Shown here one piece after another: positions 46,356-58,915 of a DNA stretch of 64,000 nucleotides. Position 1 is the stretch's first letter, and the number at the start of each line of letters is the position of its first letter. The notes beneath the pieces are model-generated. The model was not told the origin of the DNA. It did not search any database and saw only the letters and a list, made by a program, of their open reading frames with translations. Source of the stretch: Celoporthe dispersa. Taxonomy: Eukaryota > Ascomycota > Sordariomycetes > Diaporthales > Cryphonectriaceae. The stretch spans positions 1,612,001-1,676,000 of the forward strand of contig WAID01000003.1 in assembly GCA_016584495.1 (NCBI GenBank). Direction: 5' to 3'. The translations under genes were made by a program, and so were the position numbers.

Positions 46356-48379
46356 TTAGGTCTCCGTAGGCATCGGACTGCCGGCGGGGCTGACAGAATC
46401 CATAGGCGGGGCGTGCAGCGCGGGTTTCTCGGCCGCCGCCGGTTCGAGTCCCTGTCGCCTGCGGTCCAGAACGTCGTTGACCCAGGCGGCGACCTCTTCG
46501 TCGCCCGCACCCTCGCTGCTTATATTGAGTTGCCTCGCGGCGGCATCGGCGAGGTCGTTGTCAGTCGCCTCCGACTCGGCCTCGGCCTCCTCCGTGATGG
46601 TCTCGGGGTTGCCGAGGGATTTGATCCAAGGGTGTTGTAGGAGCATCGGGTATGTATGGCGCTTCTTGGGGTTCTTGTTGAGACATGACTTCACAAAGTC
46701 GCGGGCCAGTGCGGAGTAGCCTTCGGTGGGTAGATCTGGCGGGTCGCCCTCGACGATGGCCTTGAGAAGAGCGGATATCAGGTTAGACTATTATAATAAA
46801 GAAAGAAAGAAGAGCAAAAGCTGCTTACGTTGAGCTGACCAAAGATGGTCGAGCAGATCTCTGGCGGGTAGGGGTATTTGCCCATCGCACACTCGATGAT
46901 CGTCAGACCCAGGCTCCAGATGTCACTCTGGACGCTGTAGGTGCCGTCCGCCCCAGCTGCCATGCCTCCGCCAGAGATGCGCTCTGGGGCCATGTAGCTC
47001 TGACAGCCGATAGTCGTCTTGGCAATACTCGCCACCAGGTTGCCGCTCACGCCAAAGTCGCATATCTTGACCTGGCCTCTGGTGTTGACAAGGATGTTCG
47101 TGGGTTTTACATCGCGGTGGATGATCTTGTGCTCGTCCTTCAGTGACTTGAGCCCCATGATCGTGCTGTAGGTGATCTTGCGCAGCACGTTTTCTGGAAT
47201 ACCGCCAGCGTAGATCTTGTCGATGGAGCCGCCGTCCATGTACTCAATGCACATGTACACGGCACCTTCCTGGAAGAAGGCGCCGTAAAAGTCGATTATG
47301 TACGGCGAGGAGCACTCGTGGAGGATGACAAGCTCCTTGAGGATTGTCGTGAACTTGGCCTCGTCCAGCTCTAACCTGATCTCCTTCATGGCCATGACCC
47401 GCCCTGTCGTGCCGTCCATCCGGGGGCCCTGGGGGGACAGCGGTGAGCTCTCATCTGCCGACGAGTCGTCCTGTCGAGAGGACAGCTTGAAGCCGCTGAG
47501 GCCCTGGCCGAACCTGGGGATCTTTGGTCGGGCGTGGCGGACCTTGTACACCGTGCCATAATTGCCCTTGCCCAGCTCCTCCATGATGTCGATCTCATCC
47601 AATGAGATCGTGAAGGTTGCCCCGCTGGCAAAGTTGACCCCGGTCTTGGTGATCGTCGCTGCGCCCTCAAAGGTGATCCAGCCCTTTTGTGTATCGACGA
47701 ACTTCTTGTACTCGTCCATCTTGGAGCCCATCGTCGAGCCGTTCGCATCCGGACCCGCCGCGCCAGGACCTCCGTTGATATCGGACAGCTTGGGTGTCGC
47801 GGCAGGCGATGGGCTGCCCGGAAAGCCACCAAGGTTCATCTTCCTCCGCTCACTGAGGCCTGGCTTCCTCCCACCCAGGCCAGGCACAATTGGAGCCGAC
47901 CGGGGAAGGTTCTGAGGGGGCGGCCGCGACAAGCCACCCATGCCGCCGGGCAGCTTCAGGCCGCCGAAACCTCCCGCCATGGGCGAGCCAGCACCGCCCG
48001 ACATTGGCGAGGCAGTATGTTGTGTGTTGAGGCCGGGTCGAGGAAGGCCAGCCCGCTCGGCCTGTAGTGCTCGTGCCTTGGCCATCAGGTCCATCGGAAG
48101 TGTGCTCGCCGCGGGGGGCCGCCGGGCCGTCGTCAGGATGCCCGTCACGCTGGAGCTCGGACTCATACTAGCATTCTGAGGAGCCGAGACGGTCCGTAAC
48201 GAAGGAACCCGGCGGGGCAGATCTTTCGAGGACGAGGGGGGAGCATCGAATGGGGGACCCGGAGGATCTAGCGGCGTGCTGGCTTCAGAGGAGTCGTCGG
48301 CTTCGGAGCCGGGCGAGGCGGGGTTGCTCTCGATCTGTTCGTCCGGCGTGGCCGGGACGGAGTCTGGAGACTCTGGCAT
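46356..48379 (-). CDS. PBS2: HOG-pathway MAP kinase kinase (Pbs2/OS-5 type)
   Basis: Dual-specificity kinase that phosphorylates the Hog1-type MAPK in osmotic and oxidative stress. Exons 48379-46829 and 46760-46356, intron GTAAGC...CTCAAG, 651 residues, frame intact. The first 225 residues are disordered Ser/Pro/Gly-rich sequence. MDEYKKFVDTQKGWITFEGA is the Pbs2-specific lead-in. The kinase domain shows GKGNYGTVYKV (about 269), the lysine motif VMAMKEIRLELDE, IIHRDVKPTNIL (about 420) and DFGVSGNLVASIAKT, whose Ser and Thr are the activation-loop phosphosites. CQSYMAPERISGGG, SDIWSLGLTIIECAMG and, across the intron, FGQLNAIVEGDPPDLP follow. The tail (HPWIKSLGNPETI onward) is acidic. Confidence 0.95.
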
Positions 48380-51300
48380 GGTGGGTGGGGCTTGGAGGGT
48401 CGTTGTGTGTTGTGGAAAACAGTATTCTGCTCGTTCTTATCTTGAGAGGTGATGCATGTGAGTTGGTTGCTCGATGGGCTTATTGCTGTTTAGGCCGAAG
48501 TATGCTTGTAATCAGATGCTCTGATGCCCAGTGTGGGGCTCTTGGGATGATAGCAAACGGCGGAAAGGCAAGCTGGGCCCGTAGGGTAGATGATAAAAGG
48601 CTAGAAATAGGAGGATGTCATAGAACAAAAGGCAGCCATAGGACCAACCGAGAGAGTATGTGTCCAGGAAGAAGGGAAGGGCCCTCTCTCTTCCTGTCTC
48701 TTGTCTTTTTGAACAAGTATCGTCAGTGTGGACCGTTGGGTAGGAGCTGCGAACCGTTGAAACGACAAGGCGACAAGGCAAACGGAACAAGCATGTGCGG
48801 ATCAGATCATATGTACTCACTAGGGTCGCAAGGAGCCTAAAACATAGGCGAGGTCCGTCGGGAAGTCGGTGAATTCTATGAGAAGGAGGACAGGAGGTGG
48901 AGAGCAAGGTCGTTGGGTGCTGAGGTTGGGAGTGTGCAGGAGGGAGCTGAGGGGGGCGAGATAGCTATGTGCAGAGTCTGTTGCGTCAGAAGCTATGTAT
49001 GGGTGATAATGTGCCTTGATTAGCGACTGGGTTTCCTTAAACCAGAGGGGAGGAAGCGTTTGGGAGCTGATAATGCGATAACAGGAATCGAAATTCCCTC
49101 GATAATGCAATTTCACACGTGTCTGCCCAATCAGTATGCGGACTAGCGCGGGTTGCTACCCCTCCATGGCCCCTGTTTCTCCAGAGGTTTCTCCAAGGCC
49201 TCCCGGGTCCACTCTCGAGCCTCTGGATCAATCAGAGAGCAGCTGTTTGGGCCCCTTCCAGACACAGGCCTGCTATGCACAGGACCTGCTTGCTCCGTCT
49301 GATCGCTATGATTACGTAGGACAGCTGCACCAAGTGACACCCGGCATGCAGGCGCAAGAGTTATCGTGGTCAGATGTCACGACAGTTTTCATCGCCTCAT
49401 GGCAGCTCGACAGCGAAGCCATTGACGATCCTTGCAGGGGGAGGGTTCCCTACTTGGGGGAAACAGCTCACTCCCCTGCAGGGCAACGTCATGAAGCGAA
49501 AGGACTGGTCTTGCAGGGCTGGCTGGGGATGGAAAATTATGAAAAAAATGGCGGCGGCACAGACGCGAATGTCGAAATTCGAGCTTCGAGCATGCTAGGC
49601 GGCGACATCACGCTTCTGGCCCCACCATAATGATGACGTTGTTTCTGCCGAACCGTGGTTCCAAGGAGCAGCTCCACCCGGCACCGAAATATACCTCGTG
49701 CAAGCTCGTGTGCATGGTGGTGTGGTGCCCATGCGGACGGGTTGATACTTACTCAACGGAGAATCGCGCATCTGGAATTTGGACGTCGCCGAACCTTGGG
49801 TGCCAAGAACAGACCTCGCCTCTCACAAGAGATCCCCCGTCCTCGTTTCCTCTCTCGGCCGTCTGAAACGTACGATGGCCAGTCCTAAATTGGCACGCGA
49901 GATGAAACATGTTCATCGCTCTGCTCGGTCGAGCCGACCTGAGTGTGTCACGGCATGCAACAGTCGTCAGGATATGGAGTAAACCGCGACAGACGGACAC
50001 ACTTGTACCGTGATCCAGCCTGTCCGAGCTGAGCCTGTCGTTGTTGTGATCACGGACGGAGGCCATCGAGGGGTTCGGTCTCTGCCACGGGAGCTGTGCG
50101 ATGCCCAACTCTGAAGAAGCTGGTCTGGCAAGATGTGACCATGACAGCCCTGTCTATCTTTGGGTTCGAACCCCCGTCCAGTCGCTTGTACTGCCGAGGC
50201 TGAGCACCAACTTTTTTCTTCTTCTTTTTCTGAGGCCTGGCTTGCTGCTGGATTTGGAATCCGGTTTGTCGCCACCCGGGGTATTCACTAGCGCCTCTCC
50301 TTCTTCTCTGGTCCCAGCGTGTATGCTATGCCAAGGTGGCCTGCGAAAAAGGGCGGTGTTCGTGGGCGAGGGTTCGACTACCTGGGGCTCCAAGTTGGCG
50401 GCGGACCGTTAGCTCCGGGAGCAAGGGCACAAGAGAGACTATGCCGCATGGTGCTATGGTGCTCCTTGGTTGTCGTAAGGGCCCAGGGGAGGGAGGAGAA
50501 GAGAAAGAGGAAGAAAAAAAAAATCAAAAGGCAAATTCCCATCGATGGCTGCAGTGACGTCACACACTCGACCTCACTGTCGCCCGCGGAACACGCCGAA
50601 CCAGGCCCCTGGTCTCAGGCTGGAAAGCGCACCTGCACAAGTCGTCTGCTGTAGCAATACTAATTAATATGCTGTTAAGCCCTAAACATCAAGCCCTCGT
50701 CGGTGGCGGCGGCGCTGGAAATGTCGACATGGCCTGTGTGCAACGCAGCACGACAACTATAGGCAAAACCACCATATTGTGACGAGGATGTTTGCTAGCG
50801 ATCGAAAAATTCTGCTGTGCCCCGTCCCCTTCTTCAGGCCCAGCCCAGCCCAGCCAAGCCAAGCCAAGCCGTACAACTCGCAGGAGTGCTCCCGTCTAGG
50901 ACAGGCTTATACTGAAATGCCATGCTGTTTGATCAAAGCAGGCACAGGACGACAGGTGAAATGCTGCAGACATACTATTTGCCTGTCAGCTTCCCCCAAT
51001 CGCCGTGGTGCTGTGTCAGCCGGCACATGTACCAGAGTAAGTACTTGGTAACTGATCGGCGGTAGCTGGTTTGGGATTGGCAGGACACACATCTCAGTCC
51101 CAGAATGGCAAGCAGCAGAGACCTGGCCAACAAGCTCCAGTTGGACCTGAATCTCATCGCCCGTCACCCGATGAACGGGCCAATCAATGCTCCAAGGCGG
51201 GAGCACGCTTGCAGGATCCAGACCGCAGCCGCGTTGGCCTCTGACGACCTACGACATCATAATGGGCTGTACTGTCCAAGAAGGAAACGATAGGAAGAAA

Positions 51301-52311
51301 AAAAATACCATGTACAAACATAGCAGGTGTTTTGTGCCAGTACTGAGAAAATGCCAGGAGGCACCGCCTCAAAACGGCGGCCTTGGTTTCAACGATCTAC
51401 AAGACCTGCACTCTTCCGTTTGGGCTTGGCTGGCTTGGCTGGGCAGACGACGGTTCGTCTGCCTTGTCAACTCGCGCTTGACTTATTCCTATTCCAGCAG
51501 TGGAGGCCGTCTCGAAGAATCGACCTAGACCTGAAGTAGGACCCGGAGGGCCTTGAGACTCTTGAAAAGTTCTCTTGTCTTTGTACCAGCAGCAGGGTCT
51601 GTGAAAATTGAACGGACTCGAGCTACTCAAGGTTGTCGGGCGGGTGAAATAGGCCTCCCGGGCTATGCCTCCTCCAGCCTTACCAGCATCATACGGCAGT
51701 ACACTCACTGAGCATTTAGTCCATAGCGTGTGGTGTCCCATTAAACCAACCCCCAGACTGGTATCGCCATATTGTAGTCGCCCCCCCCCCGGCGGGTTCC
51801 CTCTCATCCCGCCCCCATATCAGCCCATTCCCACACCTTGTCTTATCAATCTGCCGTCTCTCCCGACGACTGCAATCACCAAACCTGCACACAGCCCATC
51901 GACCCATAATTCGACATTGAGTGCCCCAATTCTCCGTCCCCCGTGCCTCGTCAGCATCCTGCACCCTTCGAACGGTTGACTTCGGAATTCGGCTGGGCGT
52001 CATGATAGCGGTGTTGCGTGAGAGCGAGCCTTGGCAGCTGGCCTGAGCCACATGCAGAATTCAGGAGAAAATCGCCTCAGATCTAGCAGACGAACCGCTC
52101 TGACCCAATAGACGAAACATCAAACGTCGAAGCCTCTCTGCCAAGGGTGGCCAGCACACAAAGAGGACTCCACAATTCAGGCCGAGCAGCCCGGATAAAA
52201 ACTACGAAAAAGCAGGGGCTTCAGGCTGTGTCAAGAGCCTGACAGCCGCCGACTCTCGACTTGTGAAACTTCAGCAACCCCTTCAGAATATAGAGGCCAT
52301 CGTCGCCCACG
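48380..52311. other. Long intergenic interval, divergent promoters of PBS2 and the PIN-like gene
   Basis: About 3.9 kb. It contains PBS2 leader and promoter, CCAGC/CCAAG pentamer repeats at 50838-50868, C runs near 51780-51790 and only featureless ORFs. No recognisable protein, tRNA or transposon. It could contain noncoding transcripts or a fast-evolving gene I cannot see. Confidence 0.45.
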
Positions 52312-54277
52312 ATGGCCGCTCCGTTTCGTCTCGCTAATGTCGAGGCGCCGCCGCTCACCATGGAGCCAATAACCTCATCACAAGCACCCTTTGTGGTCTT
52401 CACTAGGCCACATGATTCCCATCCGTCGCTGGGCCACCTAGTCCTGCTCGTCTTCGAGGCAGTGATGCAGGTGGTCTGCGTCAGTCTTCCGGGATACATC
52501 ATCGCGAGGCTGGGCCACTTCGACGCCGACAAGCAGAAGTTCCTCGCAAATCTGAACGTGATGCTCTTCACGCCATGTCTCAGTATGGCTGCACCCGCCC
52601 GAGCGCTGCACTGCACAGTCCCCCATAGCTAACGCCTCATGCCGCACGCAGTTTTCACGAAGCTCGCCTCCCAGCTTAACGCCGACAAGCTCGTCGAGCT
52701 GGGCGTCATACCAGTCATCTTTGTCATACAGACTCTCGTGTCGTACTGCGTTTCGCAAACCGTGACCCGGCTGTTCGGTTTCAACAAGAGAGCCTCCAAC
52801 TTCGTTACGGCCATGGGGGTATGTCGCGCCTGGGTGTGACCCGCTCGGGCGGAGAGGACTTTGTCTCGGACGCTGACAGCTGCAAACCTAGGTCTTTGGA
52901 AACTCCAACTCGCTACCCATCTCCCTTGTCATATCGCTCTCGCAGACACTCAAGGGCCTCCACTGGGACAAGATCCCCGGCGACAACGACGACGAGGTCG
53001 CCGCCCGCGGCATCTTATACCTGATGATATTCCAGCAGCTGGGACAGCTGGTGCGATGGAGTTGGGGTTATCACATACTCCTCGCGCCCAAGGAGAAGTA
53101 CGAGGAGTACCACAACGAGAGGGCCGAGGAGGGTCGATTCGCCGGTGACGCGATGGGCAGTGAGGAGACGGACAACCTGTTGGGCTACGACGAGGACGAG
53201 GACGAGGAGAATGAGGCGCACAGGAGCAGCGACTCAGAAATCTACGAGCCAGCTGGTCGCACGCCGGTGGCGAACATGTCGCAATCATCCCTGGCTGACC
53301 TGGACGACCATCGCGACGGCGCACTCACCCCTCGAAAGAACCGCTACGGGAGGTACCACCACAAGAAGGGCTCCGAGCGCCCGAGCACCGCAGGCACGAT
53401 CACCGAGGACATCGACGGCACCCAGGACGACAGCATTCTGTCCTTCCCGCGCATCCGTAACAGCGATGAGCCGGAGCTGCCGGAAGGCATCATGGGTGTG
53501 TCGCAGCGGGTGCAGCGCTGGACCAAGCAGAGAAAGGCTGCCGCATCGGCGGCCCTGGTGCGCAAGCGCCAGGAGGCATACGCCCGCCTCCCGCCTCCCC
53601 CTCCAGCGCGCCGCCGACCTTGCACGGCGCGCCGCCAGCAAGGTCAACACATTCCTGTGGGAGTTCATGAACCCGCCCCTCTGGGCCATGCTCATCGCCG
53701 TGATCGTCGCCTCCGTCCCGGACCTCCAGCGCCTCTTCTTCGAGGAGGGCTCCTTCATCAAGAACAGCGTGACCAGCGCCGTCAGCTCCAGCGCCGGCGT
53801 CGCGGTCCCGCTCATCCTGGTCGTGCTGGGCGCCAATCTTGCGCGCAACACGCAGAGGCGCGACGGCGAGGCCGTGGACCCGGAAGAGGCCCAGATCGGC
53901 ACCAGGCTGCTGGTCGCCAGCCTCCTCTGCCGCATGCTCCTGCCGACGGTCATCATGGCGCCCATCCTGGCCCTGTTTGCCAAGTACGTGCCGGTCAGCA
54001 TCCTCGACGACCCCATCTTTGTGATTGTCTGCTTTCTGCTCGTCGGTGCGCCCAGCGCGCTGCAGCTCGCACAGATCTGCCAGATCAACTCGGTGTACGA
54101 GAATGTCATGTCGAGGATTCTATTCCAGAGCTATGTCATCTGGTAGGTGTCCCAACCCCCACGCGCCCGCCCTGCTCTTCCGAATTTTGTCTGCTGACTA
54201 CAGTCTTGCACAGGATCCTTCCGTCCACCCTCGTTCTGGTCATGCTTGCACTGGAAGTGGTTGAATGGGCAGTCTAG
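52312..54277 (+). CDS. Auxin-efflux-carrier/PIN-like family membrane transporter
   Basis: Four exons: 52312-52582, 52652-52818, 52892-54142, 54214-54277; about 583 residues after one correction. The N-terminal bundle has helices in LVLLVFEAVMQVVCVSLPGYI, LGVIPVIFVIQTLVSYCVS and the family-conserved VFGNSNSLPISLVISLSQTL with GILYLMIFQQLGQLVRWSWG. A roughly 250-residue acidic/Ser-rich cytosolic loop (NLLGYDEDEDEENEAH) follows. The C-terminal bundle runs from KVNTFLWEFMNPPLWAMLIA through GVAVPLILVVLGANLARNTQ and LVASLLCRMLLPTVIMAPIL to ALQLAQICQINSVYENVMSR. The layout matches yeast Ecm3-like fungal members, ER-associated or of unknown substrate. The C5 run 53597-53601 has one base too many: upstream reads AYARLPPP, downstream LQRAADLARRAASK one frame over. 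Confidence 0.9.
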
Positions 54278-54874
54278 GGGGCACAATCCGCTCCCGCTCC
54301 AGCGCGGGACGTCACTCTATCGGGCTGTGTTGCCTTCTCGCTCCCTCAATGCATGAGCGCTTAGCGCAGCACACGCAGCAAGCGCAGCGCGTGCGCGCGC
54401 GCGCACATACACATAGCCTTCAGTCATTGGCACATTTATCATCGCATGTCTATCGGTGTTTGGGACCCGTATCGGGCTCGTTCCTTTGCGTTCTTTTCTG
54501 GATTTCTCTCGGCATTGGAGTATTGGGCTTCGGGACAAGAGGCGGTGACGGTTTGCTTCTAAGGTCGACATATGGATACACTGTACTTATATGACAAGAC
54601 GAGTCTTGGGGTTAATAGAGTGTGGGGCTCATTATATTGGGACGACACCGTCGGGGCTTTGGGGGTATACCAGTAGAAGTTTGGCAAGCGAAGTCTTGAG
54701 GGAGAGTCAGTACATACATGCCTAAAAGGAAAGAAATCACTTTAAAAAGAAGAGGATCTTGGTCGTATAAAATAGGCAAGCAGACAGACAGGGTCACAAT
54801 CTCGAGCAGGACCAGAATAAATATCTTCAGTCGTCAAACTCCTACTTCTTTTTCGACGTAGCTCCCCCCATTCA
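54278..54874. other. Intergenic between convergent genes
   Basis: 3' UTRs. A short (GC)n/(AC)n tract lies at 54389-54412. No gene seen. Confidence 0.55.
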
Positions 54875-55702
54875 CTACCGGCTCGGGTGCGCTGCCCGGC
54901 GCGGCGAGCACCAGTCCTTTACATTCCCCTTCCAATCGCTTATCCTCACGTCCCTCACGTCCACCACAATCACCCGCACCTCCTCGCCGGCCACGAAGCA
55001 GCCCCTCCCACCGTCTTCTCCCGCCGATAAGGAGCTGGCCTGTGCGAGGGCGTTATTGAGCACGTCGCCGGTGGGCAGCCCTGCCTCCTCAAAGGTGTTG
55101 TTCTCTAGGTGCACACCGCGGTAGAAGCGCTCCTCGTCGGTGCCGGGGTCGACAAGCCTGGCACTGCCGTTGATGGTGGCGGAGATGCTGGACATGGCAG
55201 AGGTGTTGAGGTTGAGCAGCAGAGAAGCCAGGGAGGAAGGGCGGTGGGCGGCTGGGGGGAACCACCGGAGGAGGAGGATAGGCGGCGGGAGCTGGTGGTT
55301 GGGGGTCGGTGGGAGACCCAGTCATGCACGAGGAGGGAGACGTGGGGATTCGTGCGCAGGTTGGCCATCTTTCTGGAGGCTGGGTTGGTGGTCATGATGA
55401 TCACCGGGGAGGGGGAGAAGGCCGAGGAAGGAAGGTAGGTGTAGTTCATGAGGGAGACAGTCGGGATGTTGTCGGTGCAGGTCGCGAGATGGAGCTGTTG
55501 GTTTTGGAGTTTTATTATTCGAGGGTTAGCCTCGACATGTCTGGTGAAGCGGTAACTGAAGAGGAGGGAAAGGAAGGAGACCGTGACGACGTACGAAGCG
55601 AGCGTTCTCGAGGCATTGCACTACATCTGGAGGGAGCGAGGTGGTGAGCTGACGGTTGTTGTCGCCATTGGAAGCTGCTGCATTGAGTGGTATCTGCGAC
55701 AT
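54875..55702 (-). CDS. Pyridoxamine 5'-phosphate oxidase-like (FMN-binding split-barrel) protein
   Basis: Exon 1 is 55702-55595 (MSQIPLNAAASNGDNNRQL to LENARF) and exon 2 is 55494-54875, intron GTACGT...CCAACAG. Conserved segments are LPPDVVQCLENARFLHLATC, TDNIPTVSLMNYTYLP, VIIMTTNPASRKMANLRTNP, VSLLVHDWVSH, SISATINGSARLVDPGTDEE and VIVVDVRDVRISDWKGNV. They match the fungal PNPOx-like family (flavin-dependent; substrate not predictable here). One base appears missing in the G6 run 55254-55259, restoring LASLLLNLNTSAMSS ahead of SISATING and giving 242 residues. The end is uncertain. The frame stops at 54875 after DWCSPRRAAHPSR. A neighbouring frame reads VLAAPGSAPEPVVNGG further and could be the true tail if another base is wrong. 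Confidence 0.82.
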
Positions 55703-56518
55703 GGTGGAGGGCTAGAGAGTGTGTGTGGGAGAAGAGGAGGGGCGGTGGCTGGCTGACGGTGGTGGCTTTCCAGTGACTTTGCCTTGTGATACCGTGATCC
55801 TGTTCAGAGGGAGACGTTGACGTGGGGTGGTGTGGTGAACGGAGGGATGGACAGAACGGAGCACTAGCTTTCAGCTACTATGATGCTACCTTACAGTGCT
55901 TACCTTACAATGCGTACAGGAGTACAGCAGTTACTGCCCACTGGTGGGGGGGGGGGCTCTGCTTAGCTAAAGAGGGGCTGACGCTAGCTGATCGCTGAAC
56001 AAGCCACTGGCCTGCAAATGACGTCTCAGTGCGTTCATTCCTCTCCGGATTGGGCCTGGCCTTCAGGGTTCCCCAGATCTTCAGGCAGTAATCAACAACC
56101 ACTGACGACGGTGTACTTTACCTCAACCTCTAACTTGACAAGACGAGGAATGCATCCAGCAGTCATGGGTATCCGCTCTGGTAAGAGATATAGAGATGAT
56201 GCCATGATCCTCTTTCCAAATCCATGAGAAATTTGGATATTCTTTTCGGCTGCGCTGCTTGACTTGGTCTCAAGGATATGGTGACCCTTTCTTGTGCTGG
56301 TGGTTCATTGACTGGAGCGGATATCAGCGGCTGAGGCGTGAGGAGCATCAGACATAAACCCTCGGGAACAACACTTCCTTTTGATCTTTGCCGAGGAAAT
56401 AAACACCAGGTTGCTTCTTCTTCTTCTTCTCCTCCTCCTCCTCCTCCTCCTCTTCTGCTCATACACTACTCATAGTCTTCCCTATCAGCTACTGCCTGTG
56501 CAGCAATCCTAACCAACC
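55703..56518. other. Intergenic, divergent promoter
   Basis: Between the PNPOx-like gene and the carboxylase. A CTT/CTC trinucleotide tract lies at about 56414-56456, directly ahead of the carboxylase start. No gene seen. Confidence 0.55.
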
Positions 56519-58915
56519 ATGAGATCCCTCAAGCGTGCCCACCAGCGGCTCCCTCTCTCATCAAGTGGTAAACGGGGAGCATCGCGGCCATCACAGGCCT
56601 CTCGCCTCCTCTTCTCCACGACACCCACCACAGCATCTCCTTCCTCAACGTCACAAATTCCCATCACACCTATCACCTCTGTCATAATAGCCAATCGCGG
56701 TGAGATCGCCCTCCGTATTGCCCGCACTGCGTCCCTCCTAGGCATCCGCACTACTACGCTCTACACCGATGTCGACCGCGCCGCCCAGCACGCGCTCTCT
56801 TCGCCGGCCTCCTTATCCCTGCCCTCCTACCTGGATGGTGACCGCATCCTCGACCTGGCCAAGCGCCATGGCATCCAGGCCCTGCATCCAGGCTATGGTT
56901 TCCTGTCCGAGAATGCCGCCTTCGCCCGCAAGTGCGAGGACGCCGGCATCGTCTTCGTCGGTCCCCCGGCCAGCGCTATGGCCGACATGGGCGACAAGGC
57001 CAGGAGCAAGGAGATCATGACCGCCGCAGGTGTGCCCTGCGTTCCGGGCTACCACGGGTCCGAGCAGTCCGTTGAGGCTCTGCAGGGTCACGCACGCGAC
57101 ATCGGCTTCCCTGTCCTCCTCAAGAGCGTCAAGGGTGGTGGCGGCAAGGGCATGCGGATCGTGAGGTCCGAGGACGAGTTCGCGGCACAGCTGACCAGCG
57201 CCAGGGCTGAGGCGCGCGCCAGCTTCGGCGAGGGCGGTGAGGTCATGCTCGTCGAGAAGTACGTCGTGCGCCCGCGCCACGTCGAGGTACAGGTCTTTGC
57301 CGACCGCCATGGCGGCTGCGTCGCCCTCGGAGAGCGAGACTGCTCTGTGCAGCGCCGCCATCAAAAGATCCTCGAGGAGAGCCCCGCCCCGCTGCTGGAT
57401 GAGCCCACCAGGCAGGACCTCTGGGACAAGGCTCGCACCGCGGCCCTGGCTGTCGGTTACGTGGGCGCCGGCACCGTCGAGTTCATCCTGGACCGGGACA
57501 CGGGCCGCTTCTATTTCATGGAGATGAACACACGCCTGCAGGTCGAGCACCCCGTCAGCGAGATGGTCACGGGCACGGACCTCGTCGAGTGGCAGTTCCG
57601 CGTCGCGGCGGGCGAGAGGCTTCCGCTCACACAGGCAGAAATCGAGGCAAGGATCGCGGAGAGGGGCGCGGCCATTGAGGCCAGGATCTACGCCGAGAAC
57701 CCAGAGAAGGGCTTCATGCCCGACTCGGGGACGCTGGTGCACCTGTCTACCCCCGCCACGGATGAGGACGTCAGGATAGATGCGGGCTTTGCGGAAGGCG
57801 ACACCGTGTCGCAGGCCTACGACGGCATGATCGCCAAGTTAATTGTGCGGGGCCCGGACCGCGAGACGGCCATCCGGAAGCTCGAGCTCGCGCTGAGGGA
57901 GTATGAGGTCGTCGGGCTGAGCACCAACATCGAGTTCCTCAAGAGGCTCTGCAGGAGCCAGCCCTTTATCGAAGGCGACGTCGAGACGGGCTTTATCGAG
58001 AAGCACCGGGAGGACTTGTTCAGACCTCGGCGGGTCGAGGGCGAGATATTTGTCCAGGCCAGCCTGGGTCTCCTCTCTGACCAGCTGCGCAGGGAAGCTG
58101 CTGCGCGTTCCGGTCCCCATGGCGAGACGCTCGGCTTCGGCGATGGCAGCGCTACCACCAGCAGGAGGAACTACGCCTTCAGGGTGGTCGACGGCTACAG
58201 CGCACAGGAGGGTGAGGTTGTCCAGGCGAGCATCACGCAGCTGGGCCACAACCTCTTCCGCGCCTCCATCTCGCGCAAGGACCAGGATGCCCCACAGGTC
58301 TTTGACAATCTAGTCTGTGAACCTACTGCCGCGACACCAGTATCATCAACATCGTCACCGGCATCATCATTATCGTTATCATCGGGGAAGACCGTCGTCA
58401 GGACCTTCTTCCCGCTCGAGAGGATCGACACTACGATCGTACGGGATCCCACCCGCGAGCACAAGCTCAGCGTGTTCCAGCGCGGCGGCAAGACAGAGCT
58501 GGCGCTACTGCAGCCATCGTGGTACGAGAAGGCACTGGGGCTGAAGGAGGTCGCCGCGAGTGTAGTGGCGCCCATGCCGTGTAAGATCCTAAGAAACGAG
58601 GTCGCCGAGGGGGAGACGGTAGAGAAGGGTGCTCCGCTGGTTGTGTAAGTGAATTCTTTTTGCCGTAACTCCCCAGCCCTTTTCATTTTCACGATTTCAT
58701 ATTCTCTATCAGGGGAGAATCGAGGCGTGAGGCTGGCTAACAGACCCCTGCTCCCCAACAACAGAATCGAGTCCATGAAGATGGAGACGGTGATCCGTTC
58801 GCCGCAAAAGGGCATCGTCAAGAAGCTGGCGCACAAGGAGGGCGACATCTGCAAGGCTGGAACGGTACTCGTGCTTTTTGAGGAAGGCAACAGCGGCGAC
58901 GATGCGACGTCATGA
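56519..58915 (+). CDS. 3-methylcrotonyl-CoA carboxylase alpha (biotin-carrying) subunit
   Basis: Mitochondrial biotin-dependent carboxylase of leucine catabolism. Exons 56519-58644 and 58765-58915, intron GTAAGT...ACAACAG, 758 residues, frame intact. The presequence is Arg/Ser-rich (about 1-50). The biotin carboxylase domain shows SVIIANRGEIALRIARTASL, LHPGYGFLSENAAFA, the ATP-grasp loop KSVKGGGGKGMRIV (about 205), RPRHVEVQVFADRHG, ERDCSVQRRHQKILEESPA and FYFMEMNTRLQVEHPVSEMV. A linker/BT domain follows, then the C-terminal biotinyl domain VVAPMPCKILRNEVAEGE with the attachment site ESMKMET across the splice junction (Lys714). Propionyl/acetyl-CoA carboxylase alpha subunits are related, but the MCC-type middle region and length fit best. 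The beta subunit is not in the window. Confidence 0.9.

Noticed and set aside
50165..50185. Another B-box-like GGGTTCGAACCCCC
   Set aside because: It is close to palindromic and no cloverleaf can be drawn on either strand.
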